DNA from: Mucilaginibacter geliditolerans
GTDB lineage: Bacteria; Bacteroidota; Bacteroidia; Sphingobacteriales; Sphingobacteriaceae
Assembly: GCF_014200495.1 (NCBI RefSeq)
Contig: NZ_JACHBY010000003.1
Coordinates: forward strand, 372,001 to 436,000
Reading direction: 5' to 3'
Length of the DNA: 64,000 nt
Each line of letters starts with the position of its first letter. The stretch's first letter is position 1. Of this stretch, positions 16,183 to 26,661 are shown piece by piece. A model generated the notes under the pieces. That model saw only the letters and a program-made list of their open reading frames with translations, did no database searches and was not told the origin of the DNA. Position numbers and translations under genes: made by a program.

Positions 16183-19100
16183 CTACTGCTTCTGGTATTT
16201 ACTCAGTTTATCGTAAAGCGTTTTTGGCTCGAAGGGTTTCAGGATGAAATCATTCATACCTGATTCTATCATTTGGTTTACCTCGTTACTTAACATGGAT
16301 GCGGTTAGGGCAAGTATAGGTAATTGCTGAAAATAGGCTCCATCTTTAGCCCGCAATATCTCGGTCGCTTCCAGGCCACCCATTACCGGCATGTGTACAT
16401 CCATCAGTACAACATCGTAGTTTCTATTTGCGTCTATCTTGTCAATGGCTTCCCGGCCATTTTCAGCGAAGTCTACAGTGGTGCCCCATTTCTTAAGCAC
16501 TTTGTTAACCAGTATGCGGTTGATCTGGTTATCATCAACTACCAATACATTTATATCTAATCCCATATCCATTTTACTCGCATTAACTGCCTGGTTTTCT
16601 GCCTTGTTAAATGTTATTGTAAACCAAAATGTCGATCCCTGCCCAAGCACGCTATCTACGTTTATTCTTGAATCATGCAGCTCTACCAGTCGTTTACTAA
16701 TGGCGAGGCCAAGGCCAGTGCCACCATATTTACGTGTAGTATCAAGCTCTGCCTGTTTAAACGATTCAAATATAGTTCCTTGTTTATCAGCTGCAATGCC
16801 TATACCGGTATCAATAACTGCAAACCGTATACGTACCGTATCAGCATTTTGCTCCAAAACCTTCAGATCAATGGTTACACCACCCTTTTCGGTAAATTTA
16901 ACAGAGTTACTCACCAGGTTCAGCAATATTTGAATAAGGCGCGCACTATCGGCAATAACCATTAGCGGCACATCCTGATCTACGTTTTGCTTTATGTAGA
17001 TGCCTTTTTCATTGGCCCGGTATTGCAGCGAGTTGGTAACGCTTTCCACCAGTTCGCGCAGGTTAACACTTGCTTTTTCCAGCTGAACGTTCCCGGTTTC
17101 AATTTTGGTAAAATCGAGGACATCGTTTATCAGCTTCATTAAATTTTCGGCTGAAAATTTCAGTACGCTCAGGTTTTCCTTCTGCGACTCCAGCGGATCT
17201 TCATCCAATAATAAATGCGACATGCCAATTACCGCATTCAGCGGTGTGCGTATCTCATGGCTCATCACCGAAATGAACATGTCCTTGGCCCTGTTCAACT
17301 GCAGCGCCTGCTCTTTAGCTGATATAAGTTCCAGCTCCACCTTCTTTTTGGAGGTGATATCAATAATAACCTCAATGTATTTATCAACCTCACCTTCACT
17401 GTCAATAATAACCGAATTGATGACTGAGATCCACAGCATCTGCCCATCCTTGCGGTAAGCCAGCAGATCAACCTCAAATGATTGTTTATTTTTTGAAAGA
17501 TCCCGTGCCCGCTCTATAATGGCTATATCAGTAAGTTCACCTTTAAGGGCATCACCCAAATGCCTGCCCTTAACATCGTTAATATTATATCCGGTAATTT
17601 TCTCAAACGCGCTATTGATCCATTCTACATTGCCGTCACTGTCATTTATTACCACACCACTCATGGTATTGCTGGCTACCAATGAAAGCATTTTTAATTG
17701 CTCGTCGGCTTTCTTGCGCTCTGTAATATCTACAAATACACCTATCTGGCGCTCTACAACCCCCATCTCATTTAGCAAAGGGCTATTGGATATAAATACC
17801 CAAATGGGTGTTCCATCTTTTTTATAAACCTTTAATTCAACCTCATAGGTTTTGTTCTCCTTCGCAGCATCAACCGCTTCATGATATACATGCATATTGG
17901 TTCCTTCGCCTAAAAGTATAGTACCAAAAGCTTTGCCTTTCATCTCTTTAAGCGTATAGCCTAAAATACGCTCCATCGCTTCATTCATCCATATCACATT
18001 CCCATCAGCATCACGTATTAATGAGCCGCTGGGAGTTTTTTCAGCTGCGAATGATAGTATTTCAAGATCTTTCTCGGCAGTTTTCCGTGCAGTAATATCT
18101 ATTATTATACGTATGTATTTGTCAATATTGCCGTTGGCATCATAAATATTAGAACTTACTATAGATATCCATTTAGGCTGTCCGTCTTTTCTGTTGAAAA
18201 AAACTTCTACTTCATACGGCTGCTTATTTGCTCTGGCTACCTCCAGTATTTTTTTACTTTCTGGTGTAGGCTCGCCATTAAGCGTGTTTTTTAATGTCTT
18301 ATTTTCAACATCTTTCAGATCATAACCTGTTATCCGTTCAAAAGCCTCATTTACCCATATCACCTCATCCTTAGTATTGGTTATCACCACCCCGTTGCGC
18401 ACCTTACTGGCCACCAGTGATAGCTGCTCCATTTGTACCAATAAATGCTTTTGATAGGTAATGTCCCTGCCGCTGGCATACCATTTTCCCTCCTTGTGTA
18501 CAGCACACCAGCTTATCCATTTCACCTCATTGTCGGCTGTTATGGTTTCTGTCTCCAGCTCAAACGGGCGCTGCGTAGCTACCGCTTTTTCAATAAGCGG
18601 CACAAACTGATCGCGGCTGTTCGTGCCAACCACAAACTGCCACAATGAACGCCCCATTGCCTGTTGCGGCGTATAACCCAGCACGCTGAGCACCGCATCA
18701 TTTATCAGTTCGATATTGGAATCCTTATCGGCAATAAAATGTACCTCCGAGGAATTATTGAAGAGTGTAAAGAAATCTTTATGAACGGCAAGCGATGCTT
18801 CAAGCTCGCGCTTTTGCTTACGCAATACCAAGTGCGACATCACCTCATTGGCCAATGTACGCAATGCATCTTTTTGCTCAAAAGTGAGTTTACGGGGAAC
18901 ATTGTCAATAACGCACAATGCTCCTAAACGATGGCCGTCAGGATCGATTAGCGGGGCACCTGCATAAAACCTGATATGCGGCTCGCCTAAAACAAGGTTG
19001 TTATCTTTAAAAGTATCAGACTCAAAGGAATCATTAACTTCAAGTATGGTATCATCAAGGATGGTGTGATTGCAAAATGCCTCCTGCCGGGGCATATTAC

Positions 19101-19320
19101 CCCCCTCATCATCCAAACCTATTCTTGATTTTACCCACTGCCGATCGGCATCAATTAAGGTAATAAGAGCAATAGGAACCTGGCATATGTAGGATGCCAG
19201 ACGGGTTATTGCATCATACTCTTTCTCGGGCAATGTATTTAAAACATTGTATGAATCAAGGGCCTTTAACCGTTGATCTTCATTGCCAGTAAGAGTATGA
19301 TGCGTAATCACTTTTATCAA
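16183..19320 (-). CDS. Cytoplasmic hybrid sensor histidine kinase: GAF, four PAS, HisKA, HATPase, receiver
   Basis: The protein has 1045 residues. A GAF domain spans about 30-170 ([19 protein letters not shown]). Four PAS/PAC units follow at about 181-295, 300-415, 420-535 and 540-660, each ending in a DIT signature such as [11 protein letters not shown]. The HisKA dimerisation helix contains the phospho-acceptor His688 in [16 protein letters not shown]. The HATPase domain (about 785-905) has the N box [11 protein letters not shown] and the G boxes DTGIGIA and [10 protein letters not shown] receiver domain (about 925-1043) carries Asp974 in [13 protein letters not shown]. No transmembrane segment is seen, so the signal is probably cytosolic (redox, gas or metabolite). 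It overlaps the glyA stop by 4 bp. Confidence 0.95.
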   Translation of the reverse strand: MIKVITHHTLTGNEDQRLKALDSYNVLNTLPEKEYDAITRLASYICQVPIALITLIDADRQWVKSRIGLDDEGGNMPRQEAFCNHTILDDTILEVNDSFESDTFKDNNLVLGEPHIRFYAGAPLIDPDGHRLGALCVIDNVPRKLTFEQKDALRTLANEVMSHLVLRKQKRELEASLAVHKDFFTLFNNSSEVHFIADKDSNIELINDAVLSVLGYTPQQAMGRSLWQFVVGTNSRDQFVPLIEKAVATQRPFELETETITADNEVKWISWCAVHKEGKWYASGRDITYQKHLLVQMEQLSLVASKVRNGVVITNTKDEVIWVNEAFERITGYDLKDVENKTLKNTLNGEPTPESKKILEVARANKQPYEVEVFFNRKDGQPKWISIVSSNIYDANGNIDKYIRIIIDITARKTAEKDLEILSFAAEKTPSGSLIRDADGNVIWMNEAMERILGYTLKEMKGKAFGTILLGEGTNMHVYHEAVDAAKENKTYEVELKVYKKDGTPIWVFISNSPLLNEMGVVERQIGVFVDITERKKADEQLKMLSLVASNTMSGVVINDSDGNVEWINSAFEKITGYNINDVKGRHLGDALKGELTDIAIIERARDLSKNKQSFEVDLLAYRKDGQMLWISVINSVIIDSEGEVDKYIEVIIDITSKKKVELELISAKEQALQLNRAKDMFISVMSHEIRTPLNAVIGMSHLLLDEDPLESQKENLSVLKFSAENLMKLINDVLDFTKIETGNVQLEKASVNLRELVESVTNSLQYRANEKGIYIKQNVDQDVPLMVIADSARLIQILLNLVSNSVKFTEKGGVTIDLKVLEQNADTVRIRFAVIDTGIGIAADKQGTIFESFKQAELDTTRKYGGTGLGLAISKRLVELHDSRINVDSVLGQGSTFWFTITFNKAENQAVNASKMDMGLDINVLVVDDNQINRILVNKVLKKWGTTVDFAENGREAIDKIDANRNYDVVLMDVHMPVMGGLEATEILRAKDGAYFQQLPILALTASMLSNEVNQMIESGMNDFILKPFEPKTLYDKLSKYQKQ

Positions 19321-20603
19321 TCAGTGCCTTTATGTTTATATAGTGGATAGTCATCCATAAGTTTATGAACCCTCTTACGTATTTTCTTTAAGGAAAGTTC
19401 ATTATCTGGATTGGTAATTACATTATCTATTAATTCAACAATGTGTTCCATTTGCTTTTCTTTCATGCCGCGGGTTGTAATAGCGGCAGTACCCACGCGG
19501 ATACCTGAAGTTACAAACGGCGACTTATCATCATAAGGCACCATGTTTTTATTTACCGTGATATCAGCTGTAACAAGTGCATTTTCAGCAGCTTTACCAG
19601 TGATATTTTTATTTCTAAGGTCGATAAGGATCAAATGATTATCTGTTCCGCCTGATACAATTTCGTATCCGCGGTCAATAAATGCTTTTGCCATGGCTGC
19701 GGCATTCAATTTAACCTGTACGATATACTTCATGTAGTCATCAGTCAGGGCTTCGCCAAAAGCAATTGCCTTTGCAGCTATGATATGCTCAAGCGGGCCA
19801 CCTTGTGTTCCCGGGAAAACAGCCATATCCAGCAGAGCCGACATCATCTTCACTTCGCCTTTTGGTGTTTTTAAACCCCATGGGTTTTCAAAGTCCTTAC
19901 CTAATAAGATCAGGCCGCCACGCGGGCCGCGCAATGTTTTATGGGTAGTAGTAGTAACAATATGGCAATGTGGCAGTGGATCGGTTAGTAAACCACGTGC
20001 TATTAAACCTGATGGGTGTGAGATATCAGCCAAAACCAAAGCGCCAATTTCGTCAGCTACTTTACGGATAAACTCATAATCCCAATCGCGCGAGTAAGCC
20101 GAAGCTCCGCAGATGATCATTTTAGGTTTTTCGCGCAGGGCTACTTCCTTAAGCTGATCATAGTCAACATAACCGGTATCTTTTCTTACCCCATAAAAAT
20201 GAGGCTCATATAATTTACCCGAGAAATTCACTGCTGAACCATGTGTTAAGTGGCCACCGTGAGAAAGATCAAACCCTAATATTTTATCGCCGGGATTAAG
20301 GCAGGCCAGCATAACTGCCGCGTTTGCCTGTGCGCCAGAGTGTGGCTGCACGTTTGCCCATTCAGCATTAAACAACAGCTTGGCGCGTTCAATAGCAATG
20401 GTTTCAATTTCATCAACTACCTGGCAGCCGCCATAATAACGTTTGCCGGGTAAGCCCTCAGCATATTTGTTGGTAGCTACTGATCCCGCGGCTTCCATTA
20501 CCTGCAGGCTTACAAAGTTTTCAGATGCGATAAGCTCAATGCCTTCTTCCTGGCGTTGCTGTTCTTCGTCTAATAATTTGAATATTAATTTGTCTCTTTT
20601 CAT
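19317..20603 (-). CDS. glyA: Serine hydroxymethyltransferase
   Basis: This PLP enzyme interconverts serine plus tetrahydrofolate with glycine plus 5,10-methylene-THF, the main one-carbon source. The 428-residue protein carries the family opening [13 protein letters not shown], the [16 protein letters not shown] segment, and the PLP-lysine motif [24 protein letters not shown] box (20631-20638) lies 27 bp before the start. Its stop overlaps the start of the hybrid histidine kinase by 4 bp, so the kinase is translationally coupled to glyA, an unusual pairing. Confidence 0.97.
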   Translation of the reverse strand: MKRDKLIFKLLDEEQQRQEEGIELIASENFVSLQVMEAAGSVATNKYAEGLPGKRYYGGCQVVDEIETIAIERAKLLFNAEWANVQPHSGAQANAAVMLACLNPGDKILGFDLSHGGHLTHGSAVNFSGKLYEPHFYGVRKDTGYVDYDQLKEVALREKPKMIICGASAYSRDWDYEFIRKVADEIGALVLADISHPSGLIARGLLTDPLPHCHIVTTTTHKTLRGPRGGLILLGKDFENPWGLKTPKGEVKMMSALLDMAVFPGTQGGPLEHIIAAKAIAFGEALTDDYMKYIVQVKLNAAAMAKAFIDRGYEIVSGGTDNHLILIDLRNKNITGKAAENALVTADITVNKNMVPYDDKSPFVTSGIRVGTAAITTRGMKEKQMEHIVELIDNVITNPDNELSLKKIRKRVHKLMDDYPLYKHKGTD

Positions 20604-20630
20604 TGTGATGCTTAAACGCCGCTAAGGTAG

Positions 20631-20638
20631 CAAAAATA
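20631..20638 (-). promoter_or_regulatory. -7 promoter box before glyA
   Basis: TATTTTTG on the minus strand fits TAnnTTTG and lies 27 bp before the glyA ATG. No good -33 element is visible. The upstream stretch 20645-20740 is an inverted repeat built from AGTGATTAG words. Confidence 0.5.
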
Positions 20639-20737
20639 AATTTTTAGTGATTAGAGAATAGTGGTTAGTGATTAGTTTTTAAACATTTGCGCTTGCTTTT
20701 TACCTAATCACCGGTCACTAACCTCTAATCACTAAAC

Positions 20738-23137
20738 TCATTCGCTCCTCAAGCTTTTTATGGGGTTGGCGAAAGCGGCTTTTATGGTTTGGAGGATGAT
20801 CAGCACCCCGGTTATAAATACCAGCAGTGTTATTGACAAAACAAACGGCGAAAAGCTGATGTTGACCCTGTAAGCATAATCGCTTAACCATTTTTGCATA
20901 ATTAAATAAGCCAGCGGACAGGCAATTATCCCGGCAATTAAAACCACGCCTAAAAAATCTTTCAGGAACAGTGTTGTAATACCCGCAACTGATGACCCCA
21001 GCACTTTGCGGATACCTATTTCCTTGGTACGTTTTTGGATGCTGAGTGATATAAGCCCTAATACACCAAGTAACACGATTATAACAGATAAAACGGTGGC
21101 AATATAGGCGGCTTTCTGTAGTTGAATCTCGCTGGTGTATAGCCGGTTAAGCGCATCATCCATAAAATGATATTCAAAAGGTTCGCCGGGTAATAGTTCT
21201 GCCCATTTCTTTTGTAATGCCTCTGCACTTTTTTGCAGATCCCCGGGTTTAACCCTAAATGAGAAGTAGCGGTAATACGGTGAGCGGTTAACATTAATAA
21301 AGGTGATGGGCAGTATTTTAGCCTGCATCGATCCAAAATGAAAATCGGCGGTAACGCCACAGATAGTGAACGGCTGATCCCAATACATGATCTTGTGCCC
21401 GATTGCATCGTTCGGGTCATTCCAGCCTAATGCCTTTGCCTCTGTTTCGTTGATCACTATCTGGGTGGAATCTGCCACATTGAAAACCGGACTAAAAAAT
21501 GTGCCTGCTTTTAAGGGTATATTATAGGTGGCCGCATATTGGTTATCTGCTGTTAATGCCTGTGTAGTTACAGGTTTTGATGGATCTGAGCCTTGTTTAT
21601 ATACAGGCACGCTCCCTCCATTTATCCCGTCGGGGATTTCAAATGAAAGCGAAACACTGCTTACCTGCGGCATTTGCGCCATTTGATAACGGATAGCTTC
21701 CATCTTTTTCACACCTTTTGGCGACCAATCGCGTGGCAGTTGCGCATAAATTACGTAATCCTTATTATAACCCAGGTTACTGCTGAAAAACAAGCTGATC
21801 TGCTGCGAAATAATTACCACGCCTATAAAAACCACAGCTGCTGTTGTAAACTGGAATGCCACCAGCGTTTTGCGGAACAGTACACTCTCTTTTACTGTAG
21901 TTAGTTTCCCTTTTAATGAGTCGACAGATTTTAGGGCCGATAATACCAGCGCCGGGTAAATACCTGCAAGCAAACCAACCAATAGCGCAAATACAAACGG
22001 TATCAGCATAAAATAAACAGGGAAAGCTAACAGGCTCATGACATCCCTGCCCAAAGCCGCACCAAAATATGGCCTTGCTATGGTGTAGATGATCAGCGCC
22101 AAAATAGTTGCCAGCATTACCATCAGTACAGATTCAGTAAGGAACTGCCAGATGAGCTGTTTGCGCAAACTACCCATCACCTTGCGTATACCCATCTCCT
22201 TCATCCTGCCCGAAGCACGGCCGATACAGATATTCACAAAATTGATAACCGCCATCAGCAAAATAAACAGGGCGATGCAGGAGAGCGTCCATGTCATTTT
22301 TTTTATGGTGCCATTATTGGCCAACAGGTTATAGTCCTTCATTTTTAGCAGGTAGGGCGTCAGGTTTTGGTTGATATCATCAGAAGCATTCTTCTTTAGC
22401 AACACCACCATGGCCCGTTCCACCGCCTTGGGGTCGATACCTTGTTTCAGTTCGATATGATCAATTGTGGCTGAATTGTCCCAGCCATCCATACCACGCT
22501 CAAAAAATTTATTAACGCTGGCATTAAAAAAGAACTGTATAGTTCTGCCGTTTAAGTCGGTAATGGTGTTGCGTGACAGTTCATCCAATACCGCGGTGAC
22601 CATAAAATCATGGTTACTGCCTGCAAAGCTCTCGAAGTTCAGCGTTTGGCCAACCACATCCGTTCTGCCGAAATATTTTTTGGCCATTTGCGCCGTTATC
22701 ACCACCGAATAAGGCTCAATTAAGGCAGTTTTTGCATCGCCATAAAGCAACTTAAAGCCATACATATTCAACAAAGTGCTATCGCCCACCAGCAAACTCT
22801 CATGAAAATGCATATCGCCTTTTGATACATTGGTGAATGCAGGGTCGGAATTATAATAGTTGGCTACCAGGCCGGGGTAATTATCTTTTAGCGCACGTGA
22901 CAGCTGCGCGATGGAAGTATAGTCGGCCCCCATAGCCGGGTCCTTCCATTTACTCATAATGATGTATTGGTTGTCGGCATCTTTAAGCTGCTGGTTTACC
23001 TGTAGCTCGCCCCATACGTACGCGCCGATAAGCAGCGTAAAAGCTATACCTACCGAAAGGCCAAATATATTGATGAAGGAAAAAACCTTGTTCTTCCAGA
23101 TGTTTCTCCAGGCGATTTTGAAGTAGCTTTTTAACAT
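20738..23137 (-). CDS. FtsX/MacB-type ABC transporter permease
   Basis: The protein has 799 residues. It has an N-terminal helix (SFINIFGLSVGIAFTLLIGA), a MacB-type periplasmic core (about 45-260), a first FtsX three-helix block (about 285-430, with GRASGRMKEMGIRKVMGS), a second periplasmic core and a second FtsX block at the C-terminus (LGVLGLISLSIQKRTKEIGI). The duplicated FtsX architecture is typical of Bacteroidota export-type permeases that work with a separate MacB-like ATPase. No ATPase gene is present nearby. Substrates could be antibiotics, peptides or lipoproteins; none is indicated by context. Confidence 0.92.
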   Translation of the reverse strand: MLKSYFKIAWRNIWKNKVFSFINIFGLSVGIAFTLLIGAYVWGELQVNQQLKDADNQYIIMSKWKDPAMGADYTSIAQLSRALKDNYPGLVANYYNSDPAFTNVSKGDMHFHESLLVGDSTLLNMYGFKLLYGDAKTALIEPYSVVITAQMAKKYFGRTDVVGQTLNFESFAGSNHDFMVTAVLDELSRNTITDLNGRTIQFFFNASVNKFFERGMDGWDNSATIDHIELKQGIDPKAVERAMVVLLKKNASDDINQNLTPYLLKMKDYNLLANNGTIKKMTWTLSCIALFILLMAVINFVNICIGRASGRMKEMGIRKVMGSLRKQLIWQFLTESVLMVMLATILALIIYTIARPYFGAALGRDVMSLLAFPVYFMLIPFVFALLVGLLAGIYPALVLSALKSVDSLKGKLTTVKESVLFRKTLVAFQFTTAAVVFIGVVIISQQISLFFSSNLGYNKDYVIYAQLPRDWSPKGVKKMEAIRYQMAQMPQVSSVSLSFEIPDGINGGSVPVYKQGSDPSKPVTTQALTADNQYAATYNIPLKAGTFFSPVFNVADSTQIVINETEAKALGWNDPNDAIGHKIMYWDQPFTICGVTADFHFGSMQAKILPITFINVNRSPYYRYFSFRVKPGDLQKSAEALQKKWAELLPGEPFEYHFMDDALNRLYTSEIQLQKAAYIATVLSVIIVLLGVLGLISLSIQKRTKEIGIRKVLGSSVAGITTLFLKDFLGVVLIAGIIACPLAYLIMQKWLSDYAYRVNISFSPFVLSITLLVFITGVLIILQTIKAAFANPIKSLRSE

Positions 23138-23260
23138 GGGATAAGGGATTGATTTGTAAAGGGAAAGATACGAAAAAGTGGGCTTAAATTTATTTTAAGG
23201 ATAATATTCTGTAGAACATTAATTGCGTACAACAACATGTCAATCGCATACATACATATA

Positions 23261-23778
23261 GTCTACTTGTTTTGCGAAGCCGCTCATTGCCGCGGAGGCT
23301 ACTACTTTTGTCTTGATACAAAAGGTAGCAAAAACCGACTGTAGGGAGCTCATGAATACCATTAAAGAACAAATAATAGATGAATAAATCAAGTCAGTAG
23401 ATGCTTCTTGCGCACGAGGCCTTATGCCCTGCAAATCAGGCAAAACCTAGGCTGCTATATTTTACCCGGCTGTCGCTACGCGCTTAGCCTTTGCGCTTCT
23501 GTAAAAATCTGCTATGCCTGCCACTGCACAAGCCACCATCGTTTTGCCTGATTTCGCCCGAAGCCGTTCTACTGACGGGGGAAAAAGAAAGCATTCTCTA
23601 AAAGAAATACTTTGAATGAACCTAGATCAAAAGCGGGCAAAGGCCCGACAAAAAGCGCGGGCCTGGGTGTTTTGCCTGTGGGCGGAAGGATCTTTTTGTC
23701 TTGACTTTTTGGTTCTTTTGTGTCAAGACAAAAGAACTAGCCTCCGCGGCAATGAGCGGCTTCACATGACAAGTAGAC
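23261..23778 (+). mobile_element. Composite palindromic element, copy B, with terminal inverted repeats
   Basis: A 518-bp unit is bounded by inverted arms. The left arm (from 23261) reads GTCTACTTGT..GAAGCCGCTCATTGCCGCGG, and the right arm (to 23778) is its reverse complement, matching over about 70 bp with few differences. Each arm carries a stem-loop (for example GTTCTTTTGT-GTCAAG-ACAAAAGAAC on the right). Inside is a palindromic core (23393-23576) with GCAAATCAGGCAAAAC facing GTTTTGCCTGATTTC, and then a G/C-rich part with CGGGCAAAGGCCCG. No transposase and no clear target-site duplication are seen. Calling it MITE-like is inference. Confidence 0.72.
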
Positions 23779-23835
23779 GATAACCATAACCCTTTGCACA
23801 GTCCGGGATTGCTTTGCCCCCCCTCAAACCGCTTA

Positions 23836-24009
23836 TTATTTCTTCTTCGGCACCTTCGCCCCTTCTTTCCTCGCTTCCGATAGCCCAATAGCTACGGCTT
23901 GTTTTTTACTGGTAACTTTTTTACCACTGCCACTTTTTAGTGTACCTTCTTTCATTTCATGCATGGTTTTTTCAACTTTTTCCCCTGCTTTTTCTGAGTA
24001 CTTTGCCAT
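23836..24009 (-). CDS. Small basic protein, DUF6496 family
   Basis: The protein has 57 residues: it starts MAKYSEKAGEKVEKTMHEMK, continues with EGTLKSGSGKKVTSKKQAV, and ends SEARKEGAKVPKKK. It is lysine-rich with no membrane segment. The pattern matches the small DUF6496 proteins of Bacteroidota and Proteobacteria, whose function is unknown; a nucleic-acid-binding or stress role is only a guess from charge. The ATG at 24009 is preceded by an A/T-rich stretch. It stands alone on the minus strand between repeat copy B and the Vat-like gene. Confidence 0.8.
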   Translation of the reverse strand: MAKYSEKAGEKVEKTMHEMKEGTLKSGSGKKVTSKKQAVAIGLSEARKEGAKVPKKK

Positions 24010-24039
24010 AATGTTTTTTATTTAAGTAGATGATAATAC

Positions 24040-24705
24040 TTAAAGCAAATCATCTGCCAAAAATCGTGCATTTTCCAATCCAACAATATCTATTGAATTG
24101 ATCAGGTGCAGATTAGCAGTGATATTTTCAACGCTCCAATCCCACCACGCAATTTTTAGCAGGCGTTCAATATCACTGTCACTAAATCTTTTGCGGATGA
24201 TTTTCGCGGGGTTACCCCCAACAACAGCATAATCAGGCACATCTTTGGTCACCAATGCCCTGGTGCCGATAATTGCGCCATTACCAATTTTTACGCCCGG
24301 CATAATGGTGGCATCATAGCCTATCCATACATCGCTGCCAATTATGGTGTCGCCTTTGTACGGGTATTTATCACCATGAATAACGCCATCGTTTATTCGC
24401 TCCCATCCATTCCCAAATATCGCAAAGGGGTAGGTCGACACAGGTTTTATCTCATGATTGGCGCCATTCATTATAAATTTTACGCCACAGGCAATGGCAC
24501 AAAACTTGCCGACAATGAGCTTATCGCCAATAAAGTCAAAATGATATAATACGTTATTTTCAAAACCCAGTGGGTCAACAAAATCATCGTAATAAGTAAA
24601 ATCACCCACTTCAATATTTTTCCGGGTGATGATATTCTTTAAAAAAACTAATTTCTGGTGATGCTCCACCGGGAACATAACAGCAGGATCAGGTCCATTC
24701 AGCAT
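24040..24705 (-). CDS. Vat-family xenobiotic (streptogramin A-type) acetyltransferase
   Basis: The protein has 221 residues with a left-handed beta-helix of hexapeptide repeats. Landmarks shared with Vat enzymes are NGPDPAVMFPVE at the N-terminus, GKFCAIACGVKFIMNGANHE with the catalytic His (His84), YPFAIFGNGWE, KGDTIIGSDVWIGYDATIMP and GGNPAKIIRKRF. Vat proteins acetylate streptogramin A antibiotics from acetyl-CoA in the cytoplasm; related chromosomal proteins may act on other hydroxyl compounds. No mobile-gene signature other than the nearby repeat accompanies it, so it may be an intrinsic gene. Substrate is inferred from the family. Confidence 0.88.
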   Translation of the reverse strand: MLNGPDPAVMFPVEHHQKLVFLKNIITRKNIEVGDFTYYDDFVDPLGFENNVLYHFDFIGDKLIVGKFCAIACGVKFIMNGANHEIKPVSTYPFAIFGNGWERINDGVIHGDKYPYKGDTIIGSDVWIGYDATIMPGVKIGNGAIIGTRALVTKDVPDYAVVGGNPAKIIRKRFSDSDIERLLKIAWWDWSVENITANLHLINSIDIVGLENARFLADDLL

Positions 24706-24961
24706 ATAAATGAGCTAATTAAAAAATGAATAAATAATTGATTAAACAGCTTTACGGCCTGCTGCCTTTAGAGAGGAGTATTCAGAAAGAAATTAAACAG
24801 GCCGCTTAAATAATCATTGGAGTAATCTGCTTTTGCTTAAAGCAAAGATAACCAAGTATCTATATTAAAAAAAGTATTAGCCTGCTAAATAATAATGCTT
24901 AACTTCAAAACATATAAATAATACGTGGTGTTTAGCACATAAAATTTATACTTATCGGCTT

Positions 24962-26059
24962 ATGACTGTAAAAAAAATTACGACACCTTTCTATGAAAAA
25001 CTTTCTTTAGTACTGGTAGGTCTTATTGCCCTGGGCTACCTGGTTATTCAGGCTAAAGATGTACTCGACCCAATGATGTTTGGTTTTCTATTCGCGATAC
25101 TTCTGTTGCCAATTGCAAACTTTTTTGAACGTAAGTGCCGTATGCCCCGCAGTATATCTTCGTTCCTGTCCATATTATTGCTGGTCGGTTTTATAGGTGG
25201 TATCGTTTACCTTGTAAGCTCACAAATATCCGGCCTTGCCAGCGATTGGCCACAGCTCAAAACCCAGGTAATGCAATCCGTCAATGATCTGTCTGGCTGG
25301 ATATCAACAGCATTTCATATCAATACCGATAAGCAAATGGTGTATGTACACAACACCACCAATAAAATATTGGCTGCAGGTACCGATGTTTTGGGTACAA
25401 CTTTCGGGGCCATATCATCACTTATGCTGTTCTATGCGTTCATACTTATATTCACCTTCTTTATCCTTTTCTACCGCAAGCTTTTACTGAAGTTTATCAT
25501 ATGGGTTTTTAACGAAGAAAACTCAGCCACGGTATTTGATATTGTAGAGAATGTTCAAACCATTTTAAGGCAATACATCATCGGCCTGCTGCTGGAGATG
25601 GCCATAGTAGCCACAATAGCCTGCACCCTCTTTTGGATGATCGGTGTTAAATATGCCGTTTTGTTGGGCTTATTCGTAGGGCTGTTCAACATTATACCCT
25701 ATATCGGTATTTTTTCGGCGCTGTTGCTCAGCAGTATCATCACTTTCGCTACCGGCACTATTAAACAAGCAATTGAAGTTGCCGTTGGTGTAATTGCCAT
25801 ACATGCTGTAGATTCAAACCTGTTATTGCCCACCATAGTAGGTTCAAAAGTAAGGCTTAACGCCCTGATTACATTTTTAGGAATAGTTTTTGGCGAAATG
25901 ATCTGGGGATTATCAGGTATGTTCCTTTCCATCCCTACCATAGCCATTCTCAAGATTATATTTGATCGTATTGAAAGCCTTAAACCATGGGGATTTTTAC
26001 TCGGCAGCGGCGACCATGAATCAAAAAAGACAGCCCAGAAAAAAATGAAGACTGAATAG
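24962..26059 (+). CDS. AI-2E family membrane transporter
   Basis: The protein has 365 residues with about seven or eight hydrophobic segments, including the family's central part GLLLEMAIVATIACTLFWMI and the terminal LIGVKYAVLLGLFVGLFNII-type and WGLSGMFLSIPTIAI segments. The AI-2E (PerM/TqsA) family is linked to autoinducer-2 export and, in other members, to Na+/H+ exchange, so the substrate is open. The C-terminus is short, soluble and lysine-rich. An inverted repeat downstream (26071-26112) could end the transcript. Confidence 0.88.
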   Translation: MTVKKITTPFYEKLSLVLVGLIALGYLVIQAKDVLDPMMFGFLFAILLLPIANFFERKCRMPRSISSFLSILLLVGFIGGIVYLVSSQISGLASDWPQLKTQVMQSVNDLSGWISTAFHINTDKQMVYVHNTTNKILAAGTDVLGTTFGAISSLMLFYAFILIFTFFILFYRKLLLKFIIWVFNEENSATVFDIVENVQTILRQYIIGLLLEMAIVATIACTLFWMIGVKYAVLLGLFVGLFNIIPYIGIFSALLLSSIITFATGTIKQAIEVAVGVIAIHAVDSNLLLPTIVGSKVRLNALITFLGIVFGEMIWGLSGMFLSIPTIAILKIIFDRIESLKPWGFLLGSGDHESKKTAQKKMKTE

Positions 26060-26070
26060 AACTCGATTTT

Positions 26071-26112
26071 TTTGAATTATAGAATTTCGTCAATTCGTTA
26101 ATTCTATAAATT
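26071..26112 (+). terminator. Hairpin from GAATTATAGAATT words after the AI-2E gene
   Basis: GAATTATAGAATT and AATTCTATAAATTC face each other across a short loop, just after a run of T. It is a plausible end of the AI-2E transcript, but the same words recur as dispersed repeats in this phylum. Confidence 0.45.
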
Positions 26113-26308
26113 CGGGTTCAGACAATTTGGGCGTTTCCCGCTATCCAGCGGGCCGTGCTATCCGCTTATACTACACGAGCTTGTAATCCTGAGCCTAGTC
26201 GAAGGACGCTCTTATCACTAACGCAAACTTCATCATTGGCTTTAGTCTGCGCCGACTACTGGCTTCAGTCTGTGACTGAAGCCCACAAATAATGAAAGTT
26301 TGCAACTG

Positions 26309-26635
26309 TCAAGCTGCTCCCCCCACCGCCTGGTAAACTTTAATAAAAATAGCCAATCCATAAGCCATCAACACTAAAGTGTTAATTACCAGCAGCCAGT
26401 TAAGATCAATCTCCTTATACTTTTTAATGGTGCACAAAACCAGCAGACTAATAAATCCGCCCAACAAAATTGCAGGGAATACCAATGTCCATTTTTGGCG
26501 GATCACGAAATTAAAATTTTGTAACTTGGCATTGTTGCCCGTAATATATGGCACCGTTGCTATAAGCAACAGAAAAAAGAATAAGCGTACAACTACCTTT
26601 GCAACTATCTGACTGGTTTTCATATGATCCGTCAA
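26309..26635 (-). CDS. Hypothetical three-helix membrane protein
   Basis: The protein has 108 residues and is not recognised. Three hydrophobic helices are visible: about 10-28 (VVVRLFFFLLLIATVPYI), 50-67 (LVFPAILLGGFISLLVLC) and 79-99. A short basic loop (TIKKYKEID) lies between the last two. The start is ATG at 26635; a second ATG at 26623 (MKTSQI) is equally good. It diverges from the phosphodiesterase gene, which starts at 26662, leaving a 26-bp space in which both genes must find their signals. Confidence 0.6.
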   Translation of the reverse strand: MTDHMKTSQIVAKVVVRLFFFLLLIATVPYITGNNAKLQNFNFVIRQKWTLVFPAILLGGFISLLVLCTIKKYKEIDLNWLLVINTLVLMAYGLAIFIKVYQAVGGAA

Positions 26636-26661
26636 AATTAAAAAATAATAGCTACCGAATT

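Noticed and set aside
16439-16933. 164-codon plus-strand frame inside the hybrid kinase
   Set aside because: It lies entirely antisense to the HATPase and receiver domains and has no independent support.
23622-23888. 88-codon minus-strand frame in copy B
   Set aside because: It runs through the repeat arm and overlaps the DUF6496 gene in another frame; the matching frame at 60983-61198 diverges. Better read as repeat DNA.
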